Below, one piece after another: positions 10,842 through 22,260 of a DNA stretch of 64,000 bases (position 1 is its first letter; every line of letters begins with the position of its first letter). Source of the DNA: Ananas comosus. Lineage: Eukaryota; Streptophyta; Magnoliopsida; Poales; Bromeliaceae. Made by a program: the position numbers and the translations under genes. Where the stretch lies: positions 1,281,393 through 1,345,392 of the forward strand of contig NC_033624.1 of NCBI RefSeq assembly GCF_001540865.1. The letters are read 5' to 3'. The notes beneath the pieces are model-generated. The model was given only the letters and a program-made list of their open reading frames with translations, was not told the origin of the DNA and did not search any database.

Positions 10842-13118
10842 GAGACGATCACGCATCGGACGGTGGAGGTGAACGGGATCAAGATGCACGTGGCGGAGAA
10901 GGGGGAGGGCCCTGTGGTGCTGCTGCTCCACGGGTTCCCGGAGCTCTGGTACACGTGGCGGCACCAGATCCTCTCCCTCGCCGGCCGCGGCTTCCGCGCC
11001 GTCGCCCCCGACCTCCGCGGCTACGGCGACTCCGACGCGCCCCCGTGTCCCTCCTCCTACTCCGTCCTCCACGTCATCGGCGACCTCGTCGCCCTCATCC
11101 AATCCCTCGGCCAACAACAAGTAATTCATTTAGCACCACCGTTTTCGTTACCACTATTTCTCAACCATTTGCTATCGTTTTTCCAAGATAACATGTCGTC
11201 GCGTATAAAATATTAAATGACCCTAACTTTATTTAATTTTCTTTCACTATAATTCAAACTTCACGTTTTGGGCTTAATCAAAAAGTGTTGTAGATGAGAC
11301 AGAGAGAGAGTTAGACAAAATGATATAGTCTCGGGCATAAACGTGATGAGGAGTGTTGGAGGTAAAGTATTAAAAATATTATTTTTTGGAAGCTTGAGCT
11401 TTAGGAGAATAACGATTGTTTCGGATTATTTCATATGTATGTATGAAAGTTTGGGCGGCCTTAAGCTGCTCAGTTTCAAGAGATTGTGAGATGAAATGCC
11501 CATATCCGCCATTTAATGTCGTAAATTTATGTTTTTTGTTTCTTTTATCACCTCTTTAATCAATATATATGGTTAACCCGATCACTACCATGCATATGAA
11601 TGGAAGGTGTTAACATTATTCCTCAGCCATTTCATATAAGATCAATCTAGGAAGTTTCTAATTTAATCAAAACCTTGATATCTACTTTGTCCTTGATTTT
11701 GATTTTACTTGCAAAATTTTGATTTTGACGCGCGCACGCGCGCGCGCACACACAAAGATGGTGCAGGAGCATAGGTTTTTAAGAAGAGCTCACATGCTAA
11801 ATTATAAGGGCTCGGGTCAAACTTTAGGGACTAAATTCAGTTTTAATTGGCCCTAAATCAAGAAGAGTTGAAATTTGAATTTGAATTTACAATTTGGAAC
11901 AGGTGTTTGTGGTGGGGCATGACTGGGGAGCGGTGGTGGCATGGAGCCTGTGCTTGCTCCGGCCGGATTTGGTGAAGGCGCTGGTAAACCTGAGCGTTGT
12001 GTTCAACGCCCGCCACCCGTCGCGACGGCCGGTGGATTCGATTAGGGCAATCTTTGGAGAAGATCACTATATCTGCCGATTCCAGGCGAGTCCTTTTATA
12101 AAATCGAATTATGTTATCGCAGTCAAAATTAGTTATAGATTTTGCAAGAATGGTATATCAGTGTTTAGGGCCTCTTTACATTTCATGCATGTATTTAATC
12201 CAATGGTGACCATAGAGAGTGTGTTGATTTTTACAATTGGAGGTCGAGGATTTATTACTAATTTTTAGGAGTGTAGTATTTTTCCTTTAGCTGGTCTGGT
12301 TCCATGGATCACTACATACTTGCTTGAATGCTCTGCAGGAACCTGGAGTGGCTGAAGCTGAATTTGCTCGCATTGACACCGCACTACTAATTAAGAAATT
12401 CTTAACATATCGCAAGCCATCGGCTCTTGTTGTGTCCAAAGAGAAAGGATTTGGCGGCTCCTTTGATACAGTAATTAACTTGCCCTCTTGGTTGTCTGAA
12501 GAAGATATAAACTATTTCGCCAGCAAATTCAAGCAGTCGGGCTTTACTGGAGGATTGAACTACTACCGATGCATGAACTTGTATGTTTCTCGTGATTTAC
12601 CTTACTCTATGATGTAGAAGCTTAGTTTAATTTCATGACTCTTTTTAACCAACAAGCATAGCTATTTTTTTCGTTAATCTGAGGGTAAAAGTTCCTTAGC
12701 ATTCAATAAACTGCGATTGGTCCATGTTCTTTTAATTCTTGTAATGTAATCTGTTGGTTTAAGTGCACTCAGGATTGTCTTTTTTAAGTTGATAATTTAG
12801 AAGGGCATATAATATGTAATTATCTCTTCTACTTTGAAATGGAGTGACATTTTTCGTTCAATAATATGCAGGAACTGGGAGCTATTAGCACCTTGGACAG
12901 GGGAGCCAATAAAAGTGCCTGTGAAATTTATTGTGGGGGATTTGGACTTGACCTACCACACCCCAGGTGTTCAAGCTTACATACACGAGGGTGGGTTCAG
13001 GAAGGATGTTCCCTTCCTTCAAGATGTTGTTGTAATGGAAGGAGTGGGCCACTTCATTAACCAAGAAAAGCCAAATGAGATCTCTGATCACATTTATGAG
13101 TTCATTCGAAAGTTCTAG
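10839..13118 (+). CDS. Soluble epoxide hydrolase, copy 3 of 3, with a GC-AG intron
   Basis: 317-residue epoxide hydrolase. Exons are 10839-11120, 11903-12085, 12339-12580 and 12872-13118. Catalytic set intact: HGFP, nucleophile D101 in GHDWGA, lid tyrosines in NYYR (230-231), acid D261 in VGDLDLTYH and base H296 in GVGHF. Intron 2 starts GC rather than GT (exon …TTCCAG then GCGAGT at 12086). The boundary is fixed because exon 2 is then exactly 183 bp as in both sister genes, and no alternative GT keeps frame and length. Exon 1 is almost identical to copy 1 at the DNA level (four differences in the 113 bases 10848-10960 against 1138-1250), while exon 4 is about 30% diverged over an equal length. 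Confidence 0.94.
11729..11754. repeat. Alternating CG/CA tract in intron 1 of epoxide hydrolase copy 3
   Basis: Uninterrupted purine-pyrimidine alternation of CG then CA dinucleotides. Such tracts are prone to Z-DNA formation and slippage. No coding role. Confidence 0.6.
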
Positions 13119-13554
13119 ATCTCCAATGAACTTTTTTTTATTTTTTTTGTTTTGCAGCTTATCTTGTTTCAGTTATATGTACTACTAAAGCTGGTAAATT
13201 CTAACTGACTACACTTTTTTTCAGAAAAGTTACATGTAATGGGCTTGTAATAATGATTGTGCTGTTAGCATAATCGCATGAGATAATGTATGTGCTTGTG
13301 TGCAAAGCTAGTTGAATGTTAGTGTTGAATGACTGGGAAAACAATGATCTATAACGCCTTTGCCCACCAAATCCAGTTGCATTTTCAAGAGTGATATCAT
13401 TTAAAAAAGGTATGATATCCCGATATTGAATGCTTGCATGCTTTTTTGTTGCTCATATTGTGATTACTGGCAAGCAATATGAGAAGGAAATTGGAGACCA
13501 GAGCCTTGGTTCCTAGTTTTGAATGATTGAAACTTCTTGGTCTGTTTGGACCAT
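13119..13554. other. 3' flank of epoxide hydrolase copy 3
   Basis: 3' UTR and AT-rich flank. No gene or recognised repeat. Confidence 0.4.
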
Positions 13555-13563
13555 AGGAAATTA

Positions 13564-13792
13564 GAATTGAGCTCCTATGCTTTTAAAAGTATCAAGTTAT
13601 TTGTTTGTAGATTTTTAGCCATTGGATTAAGAAATATACGGTTAGGATGATGTGGGCCTCCTAGGGTTGAGTGGGTGGTTGGTTGAATAGTATAATCTAA
13701 TGGTTGAAAATGATTCGAGAAATAGATCTAACGGTAAAAAACTTACAAGCATCAAGTGCTTGGTGCTTTTACAAGTACCATAGCTGGACTCT
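13564..13792. mobile_element. Mutator-type MITE (9-bp target duplication)
   Basis: A 229-bp element flanked by AGGAAATTA at 13555-13563 and 13793-13801. Its ends are imperfect inverted repeats of about 60 bp: the left reads GAGCTCCTATGCTTTTAAAA, and the right, on the other strand, GAGTCCAGCTATGGTACTTG. Both continue into matching AAGCACTTG/AAGTATCAAG and TAGATTTTT/AAGTTTTTT words. There is no coding capacity. A related right end lies near 42700-42755. Confidence 0.7.
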
Positions 13793-13801
13793 AGGAAATT
13801 A

Positions 13802-14596
13802 ATCATTTGTGAATAATATTGACCTTCTATGAAGAGAAAGAACTTTATAGTTTGAAAAGGCGGTGTGAAGAAGGGGTTCTCACTGTGATGAGAGTTCACC
13901 CTTTATGTTGAAAAATGTTTATTCTCGGAGTTATTCTGCTTTACCACAATAGAGTCCTGGGCATTTGCTATAGATTCATATAGTGTTTGGATCCACATTA
14001 AACAGTGTTGGCTCGACCATGTGACTTGGCGCTTCACAATACTACGTTGCCTTACTGGATAGCTATATTTAACCTACACTAAAACTGTATAGCAAAGCAA
14101 GAGCAGTTTCCCATTTTCTGCTTCAACCATTTCCACCACAACTGTTGCATACATTAGGTGCTCAGGGAAACATTGGCAGCTCTGCAATTAGGTTCTGTCA
14201 AACAATTTTCATTGCACCTGTTGAATCTGCAAGCAGTCGTGCATTCAAACTCCTGCTTCCAGTTCACGATTAAACATCCAAATGACAAAACCGATACAGA
14301 GATGATGCAAAAATATGGCTGTTAACTGAACAGTCAGATTCTAGCTGTAAGAGAAATATAAACCAGGCTTCTAATGCAAGAGGCATTGAAGAGAGCAAAC
14401 ACATTTAACAGATGAAACACACGCATAACCCCCAAGTCTAAACAATCTTTCCTGATCACAAAGGATCAAGCATACATCGACATTTCCTGAATAAGAAACA
14501 TTCTAACAAAATTGGAAACAAGTCTTGACAGACAATGAAAACAGTTGTTCTTAATCCATTGACGAAATATAGAAAAAAAAAAAAAAGCCAACCAAC
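13802..14596. other. Intergenic between epoxide hydrolase copy 3 and eL18
   Basis: No gene was seen. The last 300 bases should contain the 3' UTR of the minus-strand eL18 gene. Confidence 0.4.
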
Positions 14597-16549
14597 TCAA
14601 ACTCTAAATCCCCTGCTGTTTCTCTTTCCTCTGGCCTTCTCAAATTTCCTCCCCTTCGCACGCACATATGGCTTAGTGTGGCTGTGTGGAACACCAGGAG
14701 CCTTGCCGAAGTGCTTCACAGCTTCCCTAGCATTCTTTGGACCCCTTAGAAGAACCTGCAAACATTCACGTATTAGATTAGCATCACATTCATCCTATTC
14801 AACTTATGCCCAACATGAAGTGAAAGAACAGAATTAATAGTAATAAAAGCTAACTAAACAATAGTTAAAAACTAACTAAAAAATAGGTTGACTCACGTAC
14901 ATAATCACCAAAAAAAAAGGGAGGATGATACCATAGTAAGAAGGACAATTATTTTAAATGCAACAATATATAGAAGAGAATTGAGAGAAGAAAGATTTTG
15001 CTGTAGTAACATATGCTCAGATAATGTTTTATTCTCCATTCCTTGATACTCCATTCAATGGAAATCTCATAATGAGCTGGGATAAAACATATCATCACTG
15101 CAACATTTGCAGGATAAACATCAAAAGTCAAAACCTTGGAAGCATACATGAATGAGGTCAGGAGAGAGAGCTTAACAAGGAGATCTCAAAACATCGTGAG
15201 GTTCAAAACAGTCACGGAATGCTTAAAATGAGCTCAATGATATAAGATTTTCTATAGAACGGCCCAGATAAGAAAAAACAACTTCACAGGGCATGAAGCA
15301 TCAAAATATTGATTCCCTCAGAACAATTAATAGCATATCATCAAAGGATATCAGTATTAGCATGGTCAAATTGAACATCACTGGGAACCAAAACAAGCCA
15401 TAATTCACCTTCACTCAACCAAAAGAAGCCAATTCTACAGCAACAAAGTCACTTGATCTAAATATTGTTTAGCACCATTTCCACAGTGTGTATTTTTCAC
15501 AATCAAAAGAGAAGTCAACAATAATGACGACAAAAATTTAGAGGTAAACGACTGCAATTTGCATCAACACAAACAACAATATGATTCCAAACGTCATGTA
15601 CAGCAGTCGCCGCAAGAAAGGCATTCAAGGAAAAAAGCAAACACATTTATCCGCAACTGCTACAAATGTCATCCGGTAATTCCTAACTAGCACTAAACCA
15701 GAAAACCATAGGAAAAAGGAAAAAAACTCCTTTTTTTCACATTTGCTGTGCAAAGATAACATTTAAGTGAAGCAACATATCATAACATTTAAGCGTGCTA
15801 CATAATGCATGAGAAAAACAGCAACATAGGAATGCGCCCATACCGTGTTCTGCCCAAGAGGGGCCTGAAGAGCGAGCTGGTCAAAGGTCAGGCACTCTCC
15901 CCCGGCATTGACGATCCTCGCCCTCGCCGTCTCTGTGAACCTCAGAGCCGTCACCTTCATCGCCGGCACCTCGTAAACCCTCTTGTCATCGGTCACCGTC
16001 CCCACAATCACGGCGATCTTACCCTCCTAATTTTAGGAAAAACAGAACAAAAAAGTTGAAAACAATCAGATCCTTGTCACTAAGCTGAAAGAGATGATAG
16101 AAAAGCTGAGGCATTAGAGACCAAAACCTTTCCACTCATGAAGTTGACGAGCCTCCTGAGGGAGATCGGAGGCTTATTGGTCCTGCTCATGAAGAGCCTT
16201 TTCAAAATCACCGCATTAAACTTGCTCCCCGTCCTACGAACCAAAAACCTATAAAGCTGATACAACAATGGATCCGAAAGAGTTGTTAAAAACCTATCAA
16301 ATCCGATTCAAAATGGAAAGAGAGATCACATCTACAACAAAAGCCCATCGGATCTGCGTGAGATCTCACCTTCACGAGAAGCTTGAGGTAAACATCGTCG
16401 GATTTGGGCGCCGTGCGCCTCGCCTTCTTGCTCCTTCCTCCGGCGACGAGATCGATACCCTACGAATAAGAAGAAGAACCGATCGAACAAGGTGAGTAGA
16501 AGCGAAATAGAGTAAGAGGAGAAAGAATTTCGATTAGACGGATTACCAT
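14597..16549 (-). CDS. RPL18: Cytosolic 60S ribosomal protein eL18
   Basis: Structural protein of the large cytosolic ribosomal subunit. Minus-strand coding exons are 16547-16549 (the ATG alone), 16370-16459, 16128-16256, 15844-16026 and 14597-14755. They join in phase to 187 residues, the standard eL18 length. The start reads [13 protein letters not shown]. Diagnostic stretches are [83 protein letters not shown] and the basic tail ending NSRGFRV. All introns are GT-AG. Intron 4 is large (about 1.1 kb). Exon 1 contributes only the initiator codon, with the intron directly after it. A TATA box and telo-box lie just upstream. Confidence 0.97.
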
Positions 16550-16614
16550 GGCGATCGGTTAGCGATGCCCTTCTCCTCCTTCGCTGCGGCGGTTCCTTCT
16601 CCTCTTTCGACTTC

Positions 16615-16651
16615 TAGGGTTTTGGACTGCTTGCGGGGTTTCGTATTTATA
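16615..16651 (-). promoter_or_regulatory. Telo-box and TATA box of the eL18 gene
   Basis: Reading the minus strand, TATAAATA lies at 16651-16644 and AAACCCTA (telo-box, a known feature of plant ribosomal-protein promoters) at 16622-16615. The spacing of about 25-30 bases puts the probable transcription start close to the telo-box, about 70 bases before the ATG at 16549. Confidence 0.65.
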
Positions 16652-16679
16652 GGAGAGGGTGAGGTGCAGGCCGTGCCGG

Positions 16680-17280
16680 ATCAAAACGGGCAAGAGTAAT
16701 CTCGGCCCGGCCCGGCCCGGATTATAATCCGGGTCTCTCCATGCCGGGCCGGATCTATGAAGCCTGCGACCCAGTACGGCTCTCTGGCTCAGAAGGCAAG
16801 GACCGGGCCGTGCTTCGAGCCGGTCCTTTAAATCTTTAAAATTTTTTTAAAATAATATAATTTGAAAATATGAAGGTTAAATTTTCTATTTAAATTTATA
16901 TTTTGATACAAAAAACTTTAATATTTATAACAGATAATTATAAAATAACGAATATTTAATTTTTTTTAAAAAAAATAATTTTTTTGAGAAAAGATGAGAC
17001 CGGAGGATAGGCCCAGCACGGCCCTAAAGGCCGGGCCGGGCCGACACGGCAGCTAAGCACCGTGCCATGTTGCAGCCCGGCCCGAAGTTGCACCGTGCCA
17101 TGTACCAGTGGAATGTTGTAACCACGATCGGAGCGAGCTAATGGTAGTGGATCGGGTAGATCGGGTCCGAACCCACAGGAGTCCAAAATGTACTCGAATT
17201 GAGCATAAATGCGTGCCGATGAATAGCGAATCCGGGTTACGTAATGCTTCCCCGTTAGCACTTGATTTCACCTATTAGGG
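16680..17280. repeat. GC-rich GGGCCGGGCC repeat block flanking an AT-rich core
   Basis: Two clusters of GGCCCGGCCC/GGGCCGGGCC and CACGGC words (about 16700-16830 and 16998-17105) flank an AT-rich 150-base core. The words occur in both orientations, so the block could fold back. It resembles degenerate non-autonomous DNA-transposon ends, but I could not define borders or a target duplication. Confidence 0.4.
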
Positions 17281-17768
17281 TCTTTCTAAAGGTGTGTTAA
17301 ACACTGAATATTTAAAAGCTATTTCTATCTCTCCAGAATCTTTAATTTCGAATTGAGAGATTGACATACAATTTTTACTTAAATCCACCTGCGTGATTTT
17401 TAGAAAAATAAAACTTCGTCGTCATTACCGAAGATCTCTCACTGTCCCCTGTTCCCTAAGCAAAATAAAAAGTTTTCGAAAACTCAACTAAGCATAAATT
17501 ATTGCTCATTCAAGCAAAATATCAATTACTCAAGAAAATTGAACCAACATATATCAAGATCAAATTTCATTTTTCACTTTCATATAAATATGTATACAAA
17601 TGTCTGCTGAATGCATAGACAAATTGGTTATTTTGCTGCTTTCCAACAACAAAACATATCTACTTTCGCCTTTATTTCAGAAAAGCTTCTTTCTAGTTGA
17701 ATAATCACTAGCTTCAGGAGCCAAACTTTTTCAGAATTTTTAACTCAATTGGGCTATTTTTATCTGAA
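17281..17768. other. Intergenic between eL18 and the E2 gene
   Basis: No gene was seen. The right part is the presumed 3' UTR of the minus-strand E2 gene. Confidence 0.4.
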
Positions 17769-20700
17769 TCATCTCATGTGTAACAAAAGCAGCTCCGGCT
17801 TTTCGATCAGAAGCTTCCACTCGTTACAGAACCTAGCAACTGTGGCTCCATCTACTACTCTATGATCAGCCCCGATAGTCACCTGCACGCGAATAAATCA
17901 CTGTTAAACGCGATGATTTTGCATCGACAAATGTTGCAAAAGTATGCTTAATTGGATTTTCATGATGTGAATTTATGAAAGCCATACGTCAATGTTTACA
18001 TACAAGATATGTCGACGTCTAGCTAAGGTGGTCAAGTCATAATAACCCAAAATATGACAGCTTACATTGGTTACAGAAGCAGGATATATAGTTTCGTCAT
18101 CATCATCATAACGGGGAAGTTTATGAATCCGTCCAATTGCAATAATGGCCACTTCAGGTAAGTTAAGAAGTGGAGATCCGAACTTTCCACCGATGGCTCC
18201 GATGTTGCTCAATGTTATTGTTCCCCCAGTAATATCTTCAGAGCTTAGCTTGTTATTTGATGCCAACAGCTGTAGCCGCGACAATTCCTTCGTGATCTGA
18301 TTGCAGAATGGCCATGATTAAATCAATTCTTGCATGCATTACAGCAAAATAATAAGTGTATCTTTAGAATAAAGCTGACCTCCAATACTGATAATGATTG
18401 AACCTTCTTTATGTTCGGCACAACTAAACCATAAGGAGTGGCCATCGCAACTCCAATATTGTGCCAACCTACATAAATAAGACAGTATAATCGAAATTCT
18501 GTACATAAGAGATATTCTGCAGTGATAGCAATAGTTGTGGCATCATACGAAGCATAAAATTCCTTCAACTCCGCGAATTAATTTTATATAGATGTCACTA
18601 TGAAATAATAGTAAACAAAATTTTGAACAACATGAAATTCAAAGGAGATCCCCAAGAAACTGGTTGAATTAGTAGTGAAATTCTCTTATAATAGATAAAA
18701 TCAAATGAAAGCAAGTTGCATTTCTTTATGTTGAAACCTAAAAAGAATATAAGAGATACCTTTAACGATAACTTCATTGGCTTCCTCATGGAAGGAGCTA
18801 TTCAACAGAGGATATTTACTCAAAGCCGCTGAGAGAGCCTTTATGAGGAAAGGAAGAAATGTGTGCTTGACATTTTGATCTGTATTTCCACTTTGGAATG
18901 CAGCCTTAAGATCTACAAGAGCATCGCAGTTTATTTCTTCTAGGTAATGAAAATGGGGTACTTTTGCAGCCATGCTCATTGATTTGACCATCGATCTCTG
19001 ATATCCCCTGAAATGTTAAACATTCTCTTCAATTCTACTAGCGCTTAAGTTTTCTCTAAACTGGAACAAGATCCATATAAAAGGCCCAAGAAATAATTTA
19101 TCATAAATTATAAGGGACCAAATGCATAAATCAAAATTAAGGGTTTTCACATATAAATATCCCTGCAAAATCATCTATTTACATAATAAAAAATTTTACA
19201 ACTTTGTGTTTAAGAAAACTCTGTTATTTCCTGGTGCTCAATTTATAGGACATTGTTCAATGTAGCAAGATTGGAAAAGGAGTTCAATTGATAGGACATT
19301 GTTCGGTGTAGCAAGATTGGAAAAGTAGTTTCTCTTGTCAGAAGCCATGGCTCTAGCCATTATCTTAGCAGTATTATGTTGATTTTCAGTATAATCTGAT
19401 ACAAGTATAAACAATTACCTGAGAGGAATCGTCTTATCTTCATAATGTTGATTTTCGACAAAATTCATATTTAATGTTTTCCCATTGTTCAGTAGCTCAA
19501 GTTCATCTTCATCAATAATAGTTCGTGAAATTGAAGGTGGTTCTTGGCTTGTAATCTTGCTAGAAACAAAATTCAGAATATCTTCTTTCAAAACCCTTCC
19601 ATCTTTTCCTGTTCCACGAATATCATTTATGTTTATACCATGCTGCTTTGCTAGGTGCCTAACGGCAGGTGTAGCTAAAATTCCCCCAACAATCTCTTCT
19701 TCTGCATCTGATGAGCTTTCACAATCTACTCCAGCAAAATCAGAGACAGATGTCAAAGGACTTTGAGTGTCTAAAGAGCTTGGAGTGTCTTCAACAAGAA
19801 TCTTCAATAAAGTCTCACCAACCTACGAAAATCACACTATGTAGCCTCAGGATCTTTCCGCTACAATAGCTATTCAAAAAGTAAATTAAATAATAACTCT
19901 TGTCTGCTTGAAGTCATTAAATTTTAAAAGACCCTTCTCTCTATATTCGAAAGACAGGACAGATGTAAATGAACAAAACATTTTATGTATTTAAAGTTTC
20001 ATATCGGCATATCCTGAGCTACTGTAAAGCTGCTTGAAGTGCTTGCATATATGCCAAAATATGTGCAAGAAAAATAATGCGCATATTTCATATGCCCTTA
20101 AAGAAATTATGAACTTCTCCTCACAGAACTTTATAAAATCTCCTGGATTCCAAAGATCTTATTGAATGGTTCAACAATTAGTGCAGAAAACAGCTTCTTT
20201 TTTTTTCTTTTTTTTTTTTTGAGAGAGAGAGATAGGTAGCACGCTACCCGCTTCGTTTATTTCATTTAGAAATAAACTTAGCTGGAAATATGAATCAACT
20301 AGGATTCGAACTTGGGTCTCGGGTACCAACCACCAAGCCCTTTGCCACTTCCTCTAGGGACGGTCGGTAAAACAGCTAATTTTTAAGCACAATAGTCACT
20401 AACTATTGTATAGTATAGGCCAATATCTTCTTAACCAAGCCTTATTACACACAAGGGTAACTCAGTGATACGAAGGATACCTAAGAACAAATGATTTTTT
20501 GGCTGTCAAAGTAACATAAATAGTGAAATGAAACAAAGTATACAAAGAAATTGTTCTATATCTAATAAATATCTGTCACAGATAAGCTCATGCAGCAGTA
20601 CCTTCACTATATCACCGGGAACAAAAAGAATTTGAAGGACTTTTCCTTTGAAGCGGCTTGTAATTTCAATAGTGGCTTTGTCACTTTGTACCTCACAAAG

Positions 20701-22052
20701 CCTTTGAAATTCTTCCACTTGATCACCCTGCCATTGGACATTCTATTAATATCTAACAACCACCCTGTGAACAATTATATAGTTGAGAAAGAATCAGTAT
20801 AACTGAACTTTCAATTCAAACAAAGAAACAGTATGTTTGGTCTGACGAGAACTATGTAGTGGAAAATCCAATTTGACACTAGAAGCCTAAGTAGGCTTCT
20901 TGACCACAAAAGTGGAATATCCGAATTGAAGCTTCTGCTTTTGGCTTAAAGCCAACGTGCTGAGGGGTTTAGGCAGACAGGAAAGATTTAGGAGTCTTTT
21001 TTGAGTACAGCAATTTACAAAGTCATAACAACATTTCGAACTGAATCCTTTTTAACAGTTTCACACTAGAGCAGGCACAAAAGCAGCAAATTGGAGCATT
21101 CTTTTTGGTTCAGAAGCCTATTTTGATTTGGTTGTTAACCAAAAGCTTTTGGCCATCCTGTTGCCGCCACCTCTACTTCTCAAATATAGAAGTTGTACGA
21201 CAAATATTGGGTGAAGCGCATGGCTTGGGAAGCTCTACTCAATGACCACTTCTAAAGAATCGCTACTATGACCAAACAGGCCCTAAGTATGATCTGTGCA
21301 GCCGCATTTTGCATGTCAAATTGCTTTAACATTACCATTTATTTGTGCTATGCTATTTCCTCATATTATTTTCTCTGCCAACGTAAAAAAAAAAAAAAGA
21401 TTTTTATGCACCTTACGCTTATAACCAACCACACAGCATTCATACTCAACAAATCAATACTCAATTCACAAAAAAAAAAGAAAAAGCAAACCACAATCAC
21501 CTCTCACCGTAAATTACTCCATCAAATAAATTTCTACAAGACCCAAACCGTAAATTGATCATAAAAAAAATCAAAGAAAAATCTTTCTCACCTCCTCGAC
21601 GAACCACTTGAGGAGCTCGCACTCGGCGATGCCCTCGCCTGTTTGCGCCAGAGGCACCTCCACAACTCCACCAGTGGGCACATCAACCCACGCTTGGCTT
21701 GAAAACCACCTCATCGCCTTCCCCAAACCACATCGACCGATCAACTACACCGAGAAAAAGGATCAGATACAATGGGCCAAAACCCCAATCCAAACAAAAG
21801 CCATTTCTCAATTTCTCATAAAAATCGAAAAGCAACGATGTAATTGGGAGAAGAGCTCACTGAACCGGAGCATGGAGGGAAAGTGGGCGAGATCGGAGCG
21901 GCGCCGAGGGGAGAGAGAGGAAGAAGACGAGAGAAACCGAAACGCGGCGGAACCGATTCGGAAGAAGGGGCTTTGGTGGAGATCGCGGCGCCGCAGAGCG
22001 GGGGAAGCGGCCGAGGGTGACGAACAGTTCGAGCGAGGCGCCTCCACGCCAT
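17769..22052 (-). CDS. BCE2: Mitochondrial branched-chain 2-oxoacid dehydrogenase E2 (dihydrolipoyl acyltransferase)
   Basis: Core acyltransferase of the mitochondrial BCKDH complex (Leu/Ile/Val catabolism). Minus-strand exons are 21861-22052, 21592-21744, 20602-20727, 19419-19822, 18760-19007, 18380-18468, 18066-18296 and 17769-17882, all GT-AG, summing to 518 residues. Order of parts: Ser/Arg-rich presequence ([15 protein letters not shown]…), lipoyl domain with lipoylated K132 in [10 protein letters not shown], an acidic Ser-rich linker, the E3-binding domain (about 205-241, [13 protein letters not shown]…GTGKDGRV) and the catalytic domain with [21 protein letters not shown] and active-site H488 and D492 in [22 protein letters not shown] and the single lipoyl domain favour the branched-chain enzyme over pyruvate or 2-oxoglutarate E2. 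Intron 3 carries a full SINE. Confidence 0.95.
20196..20368 (-). mobile_element. tRNA-derived SINE in intron 3 of the E2 gene
   Basis: Full-length copy on the minus strand, flanked by a perfect 9-bp duplication AAAACAGCT (20187-20195 and 20369-20377). Read 5' to 3' on the minus strand it has box-A-like AGAGGAAGTGGCAAAGGGC, box-B-like AAGTTCGAATCCT, a body ending GGGTAGCGTGCTACC, a CTATCTCTC repeat and an A-rich tail. It lies opposite to no exon and shares the host gene's transcription direction. Confidence 0.85.
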
Positions 22053-22260
22053 TGGAGACGCGGGGAAGTATCGCTTCTTCTTCTTCCTCCTCTTGCGTTC
22101 GGTGACGAGTTCGATTTTGGTAGTTCTCTTGTTGGAGTGGAGTAGCGGAGAGAGAGAAAGAGAGATAGAGAGAGAGAGAGAGAAGGGTTGGGACCCTTTT
22201 AAAAGCTCCGATGACGAGGATTAGCATGGGACTTCAGATAAACAGTAGTGAGGTGGTTCC
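22053..22260 (-). promoter_or_regulatory. 5' leader and proximal promoter of the E2 gene with a (GA)n tract
   Basis: A GA-rich tract (about 22147-22187; CT-rich on the coding strand) lies 100-135 bases before the ATG. Minus-strand TTTTAAAAGG at about 22205-22194 is a weak TATA candidate. This is positional evidence only. Confidence 0.4.

Noticed and set aside
20602..20727. Assignment of the E2 gene to pyruvate dehydrogenase E2
   Set aside because: Single lipoyl domain with [14 protein letters not shown] and the linker and active-site context fit branched-chain E2. Pyruvate E2 has a different lipoyl motif (ETDKAT).
20825..21289. Possible hAT-like element in E2 intron 2 with TGTTTGGTC / GACCAAACA ends
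   Set aside because: Only about 9 bases of inverted identity and no target duplication. Left out as an element.
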